From: Rhodoferax sp.
GTDB taxonomy: Bacteria > Pseudomonadota > Gammaproteobacteria > Burkholderiales > Burkholderiaceae_C
DNA: 64,000 nt
Reading direction: 5' to 3'
NCBI RefSeq assembly: GCF_028688795.1
Contig: NZ_JAQTXM010000007.1
Location: forward strand, 1-64,000
The notes under the pieces were generated by a model. It ran no database searches. It had not been told where the DNA came from and saw only the letters and a program-made list of their open reading frames with translations. How positions within the stretch are numbered: the first letter of the stretch is position 1; each line of letters begins with the position of its first letter. Position numbers and translations under genes: made by a program. Positions 11,462-19,815 of this stretch are shown here, in pieces.

Positions 11462-12360
11462 CACTTGCAGCAGCTGCAGGCCCGGTGGCCATCATTGGCG
11501 TTGGCAACATGGGCGGGGCCATGGCGCGGCGCTTGCTGTCCCAAGGCTGGTCGGTGCGGGTTTGTGACATTGATCGGGCTAAAACCGAAACTTTGGAGCA
11601 TTTTGGTGCTCTGGCCCTTGTCACACCTGCGCAAGCAGCTATTCATTCTGTAGTGATCATGGTGGTGGTTGTGGACGCGGCACAAACCGAAGACGTGTTG
11701 TTTGGGCCAAGTGGCGCGGCCAGCGTGTTGCAGCCTGGACAAACTGTGTTGCTGTGCCCGACGCTGGCACCTGCTGATGTGACGCGCCTGGCCCAGCGTT
11801 TGCAAACGCTGGGCGTAGCCGTGCTGGACGCGCCCATGTCCGGTGGCCCGCAGCGGGCACAAGAAGGCAGCATGAGCCTGATGCTGGCCGGTGATTCAGC
11901 CGTGCTGGCCCGGCACCAGACCTTGCTGGAAGCCTTGGCCAGCCAGCGTTTTGTCATCAGTGAGCGGGTTGGCGATGCGGCGCGCACCAAGCTGGTGAAC
12001 AACCTGGCCGCAGGCATCAACCTGGTGGGCGCCGCCGAAGTGCTGGCGCTGGCGCAAAAAATGGGGCTGGATCTGACCCGCACGCTGGATGTGATTGAGC
12101 AGTCCAGCGGACAAAGCTGGATTGGTTCTGACCGCATGCGCCGCGCCATTGCCGGAGACTTTGCGCCGCGCGCCCACATGACGCTGCTGCAAAAAGACAC
12201 CCGGCTGGCGCTGGACGCCGCCCAGTCGGTCGGTTTTTACGGGCCACTGGGTGCGGCAGCCCGCGATGTGTTTGCCCAAGCCAGCGCGGGTGGCATGGCT
12301 GATCAGGACGATGCCGCATTGTTCAAGTGGTTGAGCGCAGGCACGGGCAGCCCAAACTGA
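11458..12360 (+). CDS. NAD(P)-dependent beta-hydroxyacid dehydrogenase family protein
   Basis: The product is 300 residues; the start ATG at 11458 overlaps the rodA stop. A Rossmann fold with GVGNMGG (14-20) is followed by the substrate signature DAPMSGGPQRAQEGSMSLM and a Lys in TKLVNNLAAG that matches the catalytic lysine of the 3-hydroxyisobutyrate / tartronate-semialdehyde reductase superfamily. The natural substrate cannot be read from sequence. Residues about 51-66 (LALVTPAQAAIHSVVI region) are encoded by a copy of the dispersed repeat, replacing a poorly conserved surface part of the Rossmann domain without shifting the frame. Confidence 0.85.
   Translation: MTLAAAAGPVAIIGVGNMGGAMARRLLSQGWSVRVCDIDRAKTETLEHFGALALVTPAQAAIHSVVIMVVVVDAAQTEDVLFGPSGAASVLQPGQTVLLCPTLAPADVTRLAQRLQTLGVAVLDAPMSGGPQRAQEGSMSLMLAGDSAVLARHQTLLEALASQRFVISERVGDAARTKLVNNLAAGINLVGAAEVLALAQKMGLDLTRTLDVIEQSSGQSWIGSDRMRRAIAGDFAPRAHMTLLQKDTRLALDAAQSVGFYGPLGAAARDVFAQASAGGMADQDDAALFKWLSAGTGSPN
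11608..11653 (+). repeat. Dispersed repeat copy inside dehydrogenase gene
   Basis: GCTCTGGCCCTT at 11608-11619, then GCGCAAGCAGCTATTCATTC at 11629-11648 and TGTAG. The copy at 15203-15250 shares GCGCAAGCAGCTATT exactly and the same spacing to the TCTAACCCTT half. It is in frame within the coding region. Confidence 0.75.
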
Positions 12361-12382
12361 CCCCAAGCCCTAGAATCGCGCG

Positions 12383-13843
12383 ATGATTTCACGCGAACCC
12401 ACCCTTGAACGCCTCGTCGTTGCCAAATCCCTGCTGCTCACCCCATTCGGGTTGGATGAATCTCACCTGGCGCGCGCGCTGGCCGAGATCAAAGCCCACA
12501 AAGTAGACGAAGCCGACCTGTATTTTCAGTACACCCGCTCAGAGGGCTGGAGTCTTGAAGAAGGCATTGTCAAAACCGGCTCGTTTTCAATTGATCAGGG
12601 CGTCGGCGTGCGCGCGGTCAGTGGCGAAAAAACCGCTTTTGCGTACTCGGATGACATCTCTGAAGCCTCGCTTTTGGATGCAGCTAGAACTGTCAGGTCA
12701 ATATCGACTGTAGCCCAGTTGGGACGTGCGCGAGTAGCTACAAAGAAAATAGCGTCATCGCGTTCTCTGTACCATGGTCTTGACCCCATTGCCAGCTTGG
12801 ACAGCACGGCCAAAGTCAAGTTGCTAGAAAAGGTGGAACAGCTGGCTCGTGCCAAAGACCCCCGAGTGGCGCAGGTCATGGCCGGTTTGGCTGCTGAATA
12901 CGATGTGGTGCTGGTGGCCCGCGCCGATGGCACGCTGGCGGCCGATGTGCGCCCGCTGGTGCGCCTGAGTGTGACGGTGATTGCCGAGCAAAAAGGCCGC
13001 CGTGAAGTCGGGTCAGCAGGGGGCGGTGGCCGTTTTGGGTTTGACTATTTTGACGATGCACTGATTGGCCAATATGTCGACGAAGCGGTGCATGCCGCGC
13101 TGACCAACCTCGAAGCGCGCCCGGCCCCGGCTGGTGAGATGACCGTGGTGCTTGGCCCCGGTTGGCCAGGTATTTTGTTGCACGAAGCCATCGGTCATGG
13201 GCTGGAAGGCGACTTCAACCGCAAGGGCTCCAGCGCCTTCAGTGGTCGCATCGGCCAGCGCGTGGCCGCCAAGGGTGTGACGGTGCTTGATGACGGCACC
13301 ATCAACGACCGCCGTGGCTCGCTCAATGTGGACGACGAGGGCAATGCCAGCCAGCGCAACGTGTTGATTGAAGATGGCATTCTCAAGGGCTACATCCAAG
13401 ACGCCATGAATGCGCGCCTGAGCGGCGTCAAGCCCACCGGCAATGGCCGGCGCGAAAGTTATGCGCATGTGCCATTGCCGCGCATGACCAACACCTACAT
13501 GCTGGGTGGAGACAAGACGCCGGAAGAAATCGTCGCCAGCATCAAAAAAGGCCTGTACGCCACCAACTTTGGCGGTGGCCAGGTCGACATCACTTCTGGC
13601 AAATTTGTGTTTTCAGCCAGCCAGGCCTACTGGGTGGAAAACGGCAAGATTTTGTACCCGGTGAAGGGCGCCACACTGGTCGGCAGCGGGCCGGAAGTCC
13701 TGAAGCACGTCAGCATGATTGGCAACGACATGAAGCTCGACAGCGGTGTGGGCACGTGCGGCAAGGAAGGTCAGAGCGTGCCTGTGGGCGTGGGCCAGCC
13801 CACCTTGCGCATTGACGCCTTGACGGTGGGCGGCACGGCGTAA
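12383..13843 (+). CDS. tldD: Metalloprotease TldD
   Basis: The product is 486 residues. TldD pairs with TldE/PmbA to form a zinc protease that degrades unfolded peptides and matures peptides such as microcin B17. The zinc site is HEAIGH at 267-272 followed by GLEGDF, and the C-terminal GTCGKEGQSVPVGVGQPT is typical. No pmbA gene is in the window. Residues about 108-124 (VAQLGRARVATKKI region) are encoded by a repeat copy and lie in a variable N-terminal part, away from the active site. The stop is about 36 bases before the aroG leader peptide. Confidence 0.94.
   Translation: MISREPTLERLVVAKSLLLTPFGLDESHLARALAEIKAHKVDEADLYFQYTRSEGWSLEEGIVKTGSFSIDQGVGVRAVSGEKTAFAYSDDISEASLLDAARTVRSISTVAQLGRARVATKKIASSRSLYHGLDPIASLDSTAKVKLLEKVEQLARAKDPRVAQVMAGLAAEYDVVLVARADGTLAADVRPLVRLSVTVIAEQKGRREVGSAGGGGRFGFDYFDDALIGQYVDEAVHAALTNLEARPAPAGEMTVVLGPGWPGILLHEAIGHGLEGDFNRKGSSAFSGRIGQRVAAKGVTVLDDGTINDRRGSLNVDDEGNASQRNVLIEDGILKGYIQDAMNARLSGVKPTGNGRRESYAHVPLPRMTNTYMLGGDKTPEEIVASIKKGLYATNFGGGQVDITSGKFVFSASQAYWVENGKILYPVKGATLVGSGPEVLKHVSMIGNDMKLDSGVGTCGKEGQSVPVGVGQPTLRIDALTVGGTA
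12706..12752 (+). repeat. Dispersed repeat copy inside tldD
   Basis: GACTGTAGCCC at 12706-12716, then GCGCGAGTAGCTAC at 12728-12741, then AAAGAAAATAG. Order and spacing match the copy at 50664-50710 (CTGTAGCCC, GCGTAAGAAGCTAT, GATAG). It is more diverged than the other intragenic copies. Confidence 0.6.
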
Positions 13844-13879
13844 GCTGGCGGCGAAATGACTGTGCTACATTCACAACCC

Positions 13880-13948
13880 ATGAAGTCAGCCACCTTTTTC
13901 TTTAGCTATTTTTGGTTCTCAAGCGCCGCCGGCGGTAGAGAGTTCTGA
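13880..13948 (+). CDS. Phe-rich leader peptide of aroG
   Basis: This is a 22-codon open frame, too short for ordinary gene calls. It starts MKSATFFFSYFWFSS and ends GGREF followed by TGA. Six of 22 codons are Phe (positions 6, 7, 8, 11, 13 and 22), with Tyr and Trp at 10 and 12, exactly the aromatic enrichment expected of an attenuator leader for an aromatic pathway gene. No clear Shine-Dalgarno is seen. An extended -10-like TGCTACATT at 13863-13871 would place the transcript start next to the ATG, so the message may be leaderless (inference). The terminator starts 33 bases after the stop and aroG begins about 100 bases after it. Confidence 0.8.
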   Translation: MKSATFFFSYFWFSSAAGGREF

Positions 13949-14009
13949 ACGTACCTGAATAAAACGTCCTGATCTTCCAAAAACCGCCGGCCACCCCGGC
14001 GGTTTTTTT
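13926..14009 (+). promoter_or_regulatory. Transcription attenuator of aroG (antiterminator/terminator switch)
   Basis: CCGGCGG at 13929-13935, inside the last codons of the leader peptide, is the exact reverse complement of CCGCCGG at 13984-13990, which is the 5' arm of the downstream terminator. The terminator's own 3' arm, 13996-14002, is the same CCGGCGG. The two pairings are therefore mutually exclusive. A ribosome stalled at Phe codons 6-8 leaves 13929-13935 free to form the antiterminator; a ribosome that reaches the stop at 13946-13948 covers it and allows termination. This is the classic layout of ribosome-mediated attenuation. Confidence 0.8.
13981..14009 (+). terminator. Attenuator terminator hairpin upstream of aroG
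   Basis: Stem CCGCCGG (13984-13990) with CCGGCGG (13996-14002), extended by AAA/TTT pairs, 5-base loop, followed by seven T residues at 14003-14009. It lies before aroG, not after a gene, apart from the 22-codon leader. Confidence 0.9.
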
Positions 14010-14045
14010 ATGTGTTTTTGATTTCAACTCTGTAAGGAACTCTTC

Positions 14046-15182
14046 ATGACTGCCAAAGCCACTGCTGACAAAGATGCCTGGGGCGCCGTTGCGCAAAACC
14101 CCGCCACTGACCGCACCGGTCAGACTGACAACGAACGCATCAAGGACATCACCGTGCTTCCCCCTCCAGAGCATTTGATCCGGTTCTTCCCAATTGCGGG
14201 CACACCGGTTGAGAAGATGATCAGCAGTACCCGGCGCAGCATTCACCAGATCATGGCCGGCAAAGACGACCGCCTGCTGGTGATCATTGGGCCGTGTTCG
14301 ATTCATGACCCGGCCGCCGCTATCGATTACGCCCGCAAGCTCAAGGCGCAGCGCGAAAAATACGCTGATTCGCTCGAAATCGTGATGCGGGTGTACTTTG
14401 AAAAGCCCCGCACCACGGTCGGCTGGAAAGGGCTGATCAACGACCCCTACCTGGACGAGTCGTTTCGCATCGACGAGGGCCTGCGCATTGCCCGCCAATT
14501 GCTGATTGAAATCAACCGCCTGGGCCTGCCCGCCGGCAGCGAGTTTCTGGACGTGATTTCTCCGCAATACCTGGGCGACCTGATTTCCTGGGGCGCCATT
14601 GGTGCCCGTACCACCGAGAGCCAGGTGCACCGTGAGTTGGCATCGGGTCTGTCGGCACCGATTGGCTTCAAAAATGGCACCGACGGCAACATCAGGATCG
14701 CCACCGACGCAATTCAGGCAGCGGCGGGTGCGCACCACTTTTTGTCAGTTCACAAAAGCGGCCAGGTGGCGATTGTGCAAACCAATGGCAACAAAGACTG
14801 CCATGTGATTTTGCGCGGCGGCAAGGCGCCCAATTTTGATGCGGCCAGTGTGGCGGCGGCTTGCAAAGATCTGGTGGCTGCCAAATTGCCCGCCACCTTG
14901 ATGGTGGACTGTAGCCACGCCAACAGCAGCAAGCAGCATGAGAAACAGCTGGATGTGGCGCGTGACATTGCAGGGCAAATCGCGGCGGGTTCGCATCAGG
15001 TGTTTGGTGTGATGATCGAGAGTCACCTGAACGCCGGGGCGCAAAAGTTCACGCCTGGCAAAGACAAAACCGACAAGCTAGCCTACGGTCAGAGCATCAC
15101 CGATGCGTGTCTGGGCTGGGATGATTCGCTTGCCTGCCTGGACGTGCTGTCGCAAGCCGTTTTGGCACGCCGCGGTCTCTGA
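14046..15182 (+). CDS. aroG: 3-deoxy-7-phosphoheptulonate synthase, class I
   Basis: DAHP synthase condenses phosphoenolpyruvate and erythrose-4-phosphate, the first shikimate-pathway step. The 378-residue protein is of the AroF/AroG/AroH type: metal-binding Cys84 in IGPCSIHDP (82-89), the KPRTTVGWKG motif, GSEFLDVISPQYLGDL, LRGG and VDCSHANSSK. The start follows AAGGA. The Phe-rich leader implies control by charged tRNA-Phe; whether the enzyme is also feedback-inhibited by Phe or Tyr cannot be read with certainty. A repeat copy follows the stop. Confidence 0.95.
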   Translation: MTAKATADKDAWGAVAQNPATDRTGQTDNERIKDITVLPPPEHLIRFFPIAGTPVEKMISSTRRSIHQIMAGKDDRLLVIIGPCSIHDPAAAIDYARKLKAQREKYADSLEIVMRVYFEKPRTTVGWKGLINDPYLDESFRIDEGLRIARQLLIEINRLGLPAGSEFLDVISPQYLGDLISWGAIGARTTESQVHRELASGLSAPIGFKNGTDGNIRIATDAIQAAAGAHHFLSVHKSGQVAIVQTNGNKDCHVILRGGKAPNFDAASVAAACKDLVAAKLPATLMVDCSHANSSKQHEKQLDVARDIAGQIAAGSHQVFGVMIESHLNAGAQKFTPGKDKTDKLAYGQSITDACLGWDDSLACLDVLSQAVLARRGL

Positions 15183-15202
15183 TGAAAGTTAGAGGCTTTA
15201 TT

Positions 15203-15250
15203 GGCCTCTAACCCTTATTTAGTAAGCGCAAGCAGCTATTTATTTTGTAG
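15203..15250 (+). repeat. Dispersed repeat between aroG and mpl
   Basis: GGCCTCTAACCCTTATTTAG at 15203-15222, then TAAGCGCAAGCAGCTATTTA at 15223-15242 and TTTTGTAG. It overlaps the 3' end of mpl and supplies the codons LQNK and the stop of that gene. Confidence 0.88.
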
Positions 15251-16636
15251 CGAATAAAGCAGCTTGGTGTGAACCCCTTGGAACCCGCCATTGCTCATGC
15301 ACAAAATGTGGTCGCCGCCACGTGCTGCTTGCGTGACTTGTGCCACCAGGGTTTCAATGTTGTTGGCCACTGCCGCCCGAGCGCCCATGGGGGCCAGCGC
15401 CGCAGTTGCATCCCAGTCCAGACCGCCGCTGTGGCAAAAAGCCAGGTCAGCGTTTTCCAGGCTCCAGGGCAGTTGGCTTTTCATGGTGCCGAGCTTCATG
15501 GTGTTGGAGCGCGGCTCAAACACCGCCAAAATGCGTTCACCGGCCTTCAAGCTGCGGCGTAAACCATCAACTGTGGTGCGAATCGCGGTGGGGTGGTGCG
15601 CAAAATCGTCGTAAACCGTGATGTCGCCGTCTTTTGCCTTGACGGTGCCGCGCAGTTCCATGCGGCGCTTCACGTTCTCGAAGCTGCCCAGCGCTTGCGC
15701 GGCCATGGCAGGTGACACGCCGACGTGCTCCGCCGCTGCAATGGCGGCCAAGGCGTTGAGTTGGTTGTGGGTGCCGGTCAAAGACCAGCGCACGTGGCCC
15801 ACCGTTTTGCCTTGCTGCAACACATCAAAGTCGCTCGCCTCGCCCTGCGCCGTGAAGTCACTCACCGCAGCGCCAAAGCTGCGCACCTCGCTCCAGCAGC
15901 CCTGGTGCAGCACGCGCGCCAGGCTTTCCTCCAGCCCATTGACCACCACGCGGCCGCTGCCATGGGCGCCTTTGCCGGGGACGGTGCGCACCAGATGGTG
16001 AAATTGCCGCTCGATCGCGGCCAGATCATCAAAGATGTCAGCATGATCGAACTCCAGGTTGTTGAGCACGGCGGTGCGTGGCCGGTAATGCACAAACTTG
16101 CTGCGCTTGTCGAAAAATGCCGTGTCGTATTCATCGGCCTCAATGACAAAGGTCTTGCCCTGGCCGAGTCGGGCCGACACACCAAAGTTCAGCGGCACGC
16201 CGCCCACCAAAAAACCGGGCTGCAGGCCTGCGGCTTCCAGAATCCAACTGGTCATGGCAGTCGTGGTGGTCTTGCCGTGGGTGCCGGCAATGGCGATCAC
16301 ATGGCGGCCTTGCAGCACGTGCTCGGCCAGCCATTGCGGCCCGCTGGTGTAGGGCAGGCCAGCATCCAGAATGGCTTCCATCAGCGGGAATTTGGGTGTG
16401 CCATCGCTCAAGTGCGCACGGCTGACCACGTTGCCAACCACAAACATGTCGGGTTTGAGCGCCAGTTGATCGGCCCCAAAACCCTCAATGAGTTCAATGC
16501 CCAAGGCACGCAATTGGTCGCTCATGGGTGGGTAAACGCCAGCATCGCAGCCGGTGACTTTGTGGCCGGCTTCGCGTGCCAGGGCAGCAAGCCCGCCCAT
16601 GAAGGTCCCGCAGATGCCAAGAATGTGAATATGCAT
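15236..16636 (-). CDS. mpl: UDP-MurNAc:L-Ala-gamma-D-Glu-meso-DAP ligase
   Basis: Mpl joins recycled murein tripeptide to UDP-MurNAc, closing the cytoplasmic peptidoglycan recycling loop. The product is 466 residues with the Mur-ligase N-terminal motif ILGICGTFMGGLA, ATP loop GTHGKTTT (118-125), EADEYDTAFFDKRSKF, and YDDFAHHPTAIR. These separate Mpl from MurC, and the length fits. The last four residues and the stop lie inside a dispersed repeat. With anmK and ampD in the same window, three steps of recycling are represented. Confidence 0.94.
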   Translation of the reverse strand: MHIHILGICGTFMGGLAALAREAGHKVTGCDAGVYPPMSDQLRALGIELIEGFGADQLALKPDMFVVGNVVSRAHLSDGTPKFPLMEAILDAGLPYTSGPQWLAEHVLQGRHVIAIAGTHGKTTTTAMTSWILEAAGLQPGFLVGGVPLNFGVSARLGQGKTFVIEADEYDTAFFDKRSKFVHYRPRTAVLNNLEFDHADIFDDLAAIERQFHHLVRTVPGKGAHGSGRVVVNGLEESLARVLHQGCWSEVRSFGAAVSDFTAQGEASDFDVLQQGKTVGHVRWSLTGTHNQLNALAAIAAAEHVGVSPAMAAQALGSFENVKRRMELRGTVKAKDGDITVYDDFAHHPTAIRTTVDGLRRSLKAGERILAVFEPRSNTMKLGTMKSQLPWSLENADLAFCHSGGLDWDATAALAPMGARAAVANNIETLVAQVTQAARGGDHILCMSNGGFQGVHTKLLYSLQNK

Positions 16637-16724
16637 GAACAGATTTTAGGCGGGCGGACGCCATGCACTGGCGCATTCCCCAAGGCTTTGTGGTCAAGCT
16701 GAATCAGGGCAAAATACCCGGCAT

Positions 16725-17318
16725 ATGACCGATGCATCCTCTGAAATTGCCGCACTGGCCGCCCGTTGGGTGGTGGAGGAGGGCCTTGAATATGGCCCGG
16801 CCAAGCGTCGCGCCGCCAAGCAGTTGGGTTTGAGCGGGCGTGCTGCGCTGCCAGCGAATGAGATTCTGGAAGACGCGGTGATGGAATACATCGCGATATT
16901 TTGTGCCGACACCCAGCCACAGGAGTTGTTGGCGTTGCGGCGACTCGCTTTGGTGTGGATGGAGCGGCTCCATGAGTTTCGCCCCTATCTTGGCGGTGCC
17001 GTTTGGCACGGCACGGCGACCAGAAATTCTGATGTTTACTTGCAGTTGTTTTGCGATGACAGCAAATCAGCCGAAATTGCGCTGATTGACCAGCGGGTAA
17101 GTTATGTGCCACGCACCGTGACCGGGTTCACGGGCGATGCGGTGGAGGCCTTGAGTGTGCATGCGTTTTGTGCTGAATTGAACGAGGAAATCGGGGTCCA
17201 TTTGATGATTTATGATTTTGATGATGTGCGCGGGGCGCTCAAGCCGGATGCGAAAGGGCGGCCACCCCGGGGTGATGCGGTTGCAGTGCGGCGTCTGTTG
17301 CAGGTGGTGTCCGCATGA
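16725..17318 (+). CDS. Conserved protein with nucleotidyltransferase-like motif
   Basis: The product is 197 residues and I recognise no characterised family. An N-terminal helical part (about 1-75) is followed by LGGAVWHGTATRNSDVYLQL (about 92-111), which resembles the hGSxARG..SDIDL core of minimal nucleotidyltransferases, but the second Asp of the DxD pair is replaced (D-V-Y). A catalytically weak or inactive NTase fold is therefore possible (inference). No ATP loop of Mur ligases is present. The gene is divergent from mpl and overlaps the TlpA gene by four bases (ATGA). From memory, homologues are common in Burkholderiales and sometimes carry Mur-ligase names, presumably by neighbourhood. 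Confidence 0.7.
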   Translation: MTDASSEIAALAARWVVEEGLEYGPAKRRAAKQLGLSGRAALPANEILEDAVMEYIAIFCADTQPQELLALRRLALVWMERLHEFRPYLGGAVWHGTATRNSDVYLQLFCDDSKSAEIALIDQRVSYVPRTVTGFTGDAVEALSVHAFCAELNEEIGVHLMIYDFDDVRGALKPDAKGRPPRGDAVAVRRLLQVVSA

Positions 17319-17857
17319 GCGGGCCTGGTGGCTCCCGGCGTGGTTGGCTGGCGGCAGCGGTTGGTTTGGGCTTGGCTGGTGCGGGGGGCGGCTTGGTTTG
17401 GCGTACGTCGCAGCGCCAGTCGCAGGCGCTCTCCGAGGCTGAGGGCAACTTCTGGCAGCAACAATTTGCCCAGCTTGACGGCGCCATGTTGGCTGCTGCG
17501 TCTTTCAAGGGCAAGCCGTTGGTGTTGAATTTCTGGGCCACTTGGTGCCCACCCTGCGTTGAGGAGCTGCCGCTATTGAATGCTTTTTTCAGTGAAAACC
17601 GCCTCAAAGGCTGGCAAGTGTTGGGATTGGCTGTCGATCAAGCGGCGCCGGTGACGCGGTTTCTGACCCAGTCGCCACTGTCATTCCCTGTGGCGTTGGC
17701 CGGTTTCCCGGGGATTGAGCTCGGCAAGTCGCTGGGGAACTTGAGCGGTGGCTTGCCCTTCACGGTGGTTTTTGGGCCTGCGGGAACCGTGCTGCACCGT
17801 AAAATGGGCAAGGTCACACCTGATGATCTGCGCGCTTGGCTGCGCTTGTCGGCTTGA
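17315..17857 (+). CDS. TlpA-family periplasmic thioredoxin
   Basis: The product is 180 residues. An N-terminal twin-Arg-containing hydrophobic segment (SRRGWLAAAVGLGLAGAGGG) acts as signal or anchor. The thioredoxin fold carries the active site ATWCPPC with Cys78 and Cys81. TlpA/ResA-type proteins reduce periplasmic disulfides, often for cytochrome c maturation; a CcsA-like protein is encoded at 31 kb but is not linked. The start overlaps the upstream gene. It could equally be a general thiol reductase. Confidence 0.88.
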   Translation: MSGPGGSRRGWLAAAVGLGLAGAGGGLVWRTSQRQSQALSEAEGNFWQQQFAQLDGAMLAAASFKGKPLVLNFWATWCPPCVEELPLLNAFFSENRLKGWQVLGLAVDQAAPVTRFLTQSPLSFPVALAGFPGIELGKSLGNLSGGLPFTVVFGPAGTVLHRKMGKVTPDDLRAWLRLSA

Positions 17858-17980
17858 ATTGCTATGCAATTAATATGTAAAATGAGCTGCTGTTAGCTTG
17901 TTTTGATGAAAATTGTTGCAATTTAGTCAGATTCATAGCCAAATCCTGTTGACTGTTACCTATTTTTCGTTGGAGACCCC

Positions 17981-18439
17981 ATGGACCTCAGAAAACTCAA
18001 AACATTGATCGACCTGGTATCGGAATCAAACGTCTCAGAACTGGAAATTACCGAAGCCGAGGGCAAGGTTCGCATTGTCAAGGGCGGCGGAGGCATCATT
18101 CAACAGTATGCACCCGTTGGTCAGCCCATGGCCTCTGCTCCCCTGATGGCTCAGGCAGCTACGCCAGACGCAACGCCTGCGGTGGCGGTTGCACCGGCAG
18201 AAACCGGCCACACCGTCAAGTCGCCCATGGTGGGCACGTTTTATCGCTCGGCATCACCCGGAGCCAAGTCTTTCGTTGAGATTGGTGATGCAGTGAAGGA
18301 GGGTGAAACCCTTTGCATCATTGAAGCCATGAAGATTCTCAATGAGATCGAATCCGATAAATCGGGCACGGTGCGTCGCATCTTGGTCGATAACGGTCAG
18401 GCTGTCGAGTACGGCCAGCCCTTGTTCATCATCGAATGA
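17981..18439 (+). CDS. accB: Biotin carboxyl carrier protein of acetyl-CoA carboxylase
   Basis: The product is 152 residues. An N-terminal domain starting [20 protein letters not shown] is followed by a Pro/Ala-rich linker (about 45-75) and a biotinyl domain with the biotinylation site [10 protein letters not shown] (Lys118). AccB carries carboxybiotin between biotin carboxylase and the carboxyltransferase in the first step of fatty-acid synthesis. accC follows after 15 bases. The 120-base upstream gap is AT-rich and probably holds the operon promoter; no clear -35/-10 pair stands out. Confidence 0.97.
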   Translation: MDLRKLKTLIDLVSESNVSELEITEAEGKVRIVKGGGGIIQQYAPVGQPMASAPLMAQAATPDATPAVAVAPAETGHTVKSPMVGTFYRSASPGAKSFVEIGDAVKEGETLCIIEAMKILNEIESDKSGTVRRILVDNGQAVEYGQPLFIIE

Positions 18440-18454
18440 TCGCAGGCGCCGCCC

Positions 18455-19804
18455 ATGTTTAAAAAAATACTGGTTGCCAATCGCGGTGAAATTGCCCTGC
18501 GGATCCAGCGTGCCTGCCGGGAACTCGGCGTCAAGGCGGTCATGGTCTATTCGGAGGCAGACCGAGACGCCAAATACGTCAAGCTGGCTGAAGAGGCTGT
18601 GTGCATTGGCCCGGCGTCTTCAGCGCTCAGTTACCTGAACATGCCAGCCATCATTTCAGCGGCGGAAGTGACCGACGCTGAAGCGATTCATCCCGGCTAC
18701 GGCTTCTTGAGCGAAAACGCCGATTTTGCAGAACGTGTGGAGCGCAGTGGCTTCCAGTTCATTGGCCCCACGCCCGAGTCGATTCGCATCATGGGCGACA
18801 AGGTGTCAGCCAAACAGGCCATGATCAAGGCCGGTGTGCCTTGTGTGCCCGGCTCTGAAGGTGAGTTGCCTGACGACCCGGTGCAAATCAAGCGCATTGC
18901 GAAATCGGTGGGCTATCCGGTCATCATCAAGGCGGCTGGCGGTGGCGGCGGTCGAGGTATGCGCGTGGTGCATACCGAGGCGGCGGTGATCAATGCGGTG
19001 GCCATGACCAAAGCCGAAGCCGGTGCGGCGTTTGGCAATCCAGCGGTGTACATGGAAAAGTACCTGCAGAACCCGCGCCACATCGAGATCCAGATCTTGG
19101 CCGACAAATACAAAAACGCGGTGTACCTGGGGGAGCGCGATTGTTCCATGCAGCGCCGGCATCAAAAGGTGATTGAAGAAGCCCCCGCCCTTGGTATTCC
19201 CCGTAAGTTGATTGAACGTGTGGGTGACCGATGTGTGGCGGCATGCAAGAAAATTGGCTACCGAGGCGCCGGCACGTTCGAATTTTTGTATGAAGATGGT
19301 GAGTTTTATTTCATCGAAATGAACACCCGCGTTCAGGTGGAGCATCCGGTGACCGAGATGACTACCGGCATCGACATCGTCAAGACGCAAATCATGGTGG
19401 CAGCGGGCGAGAAACTGCCTTTTACACAGCGTCAGATCCAGATTCGTGGTCACGCCATTGAATGCCGCCTGAACGCTGAAGATTCCTACAAGTTCACCCC
19501 CTCGCCAGGACGCATCACCATGTGGCATCCGCCGGGCGGCCCTGGTGTGCGCGTGGATTCGCACATTTACACCAACTACTTTGTGCCACCTAATTACGAT
19601 TCGATGATCGGCAAGATCATTGTGCATGGTGACACCCGCGAGCAGGCCTTGGCGCGTATGCGCACCGCTTTGGGTGAGACCGTGATTGAGGGCATCAACA
19701 CCAACATTGCGTTGCACCGTGAACTGATGGTTGACGCCAAGTTCATGGAAGGCGGCACCAATATTCATTACCTTGAAGGTTGGCTTGCCAATCACACACG
19801 CTGA
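18455..19804 (+). CDS. accC: Acetyl-CoA carboxylase, biotin carboxylase subunit
   Basis: The product is 449 residues. It carboxylates biotin on AccB using ATP and bicarbonate. An ATP-grasp fold is shown by [20 protein letters not shown] at the N-terminus, the glycine-rich loop [14 protein letters not shown], and the active-site region [26 protein letters not shown]. Length and motifs are standard. It lies in the accB-accC-prmA order typical of betaproteobacteria, with prmA starting 11 bases downstream. Confidence 0.98.
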   Translation: MFKKILVANRGEIALRIQRACRELGVKAVMVYSEADRDAKYVKLAEEAVCIGPASSALSYLNMPAIISAAEVTDAEAIHPGYGFLSENADFAERVERSGFQFIGPTPESIRIMGDKVSAKQAMIKAGVPCVPGSEGELPDDPVQIKRIAKSVGYPVIIKAAGGGGGRGMRVVHTEAAVINAVAMTKAEAGAAFGNPAVYMEKYLQNPRHIEIQILADKYKNAVYLGERDCSMQRRHQKVIEEAPALGIPRKLIERVGDRCVAACKKIGYRGAGTFEFLYEDGEFYFIEMNTRVQVEHPVTEMTTGIDIVKTQIMVAAGEKLPFTQRQIQIRGHAIECRLNAEDSYKFTPSPGRITMWHPPGGPGVRVDSHIYTNYFVPPNYDSMIGKIIVHGDTREQALARMRTALGETVIEGINTNIALHRELMVDAKFMEGGTNIHYLEGWLANHTR

Positions 19805-19815
19805 TCGGTGGCCTG

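Noticed and set aside
16725..17318. UDP-N-acetylmuramate-alanine ligase
   Set aside because: No Mur-ligase ATP loop, far too short at 197 residues, and the only recognisable motif is nucleotidyltransferase-like.
17858..17980. Another dispersed repeat copy or a leader peptide before accB
   Set aside because: GCTATGCAATTAATATG and AGCTGCTGTTAGC resemble the family only in short words and lack the order and spacing; the one small frame has six codons and no bias.
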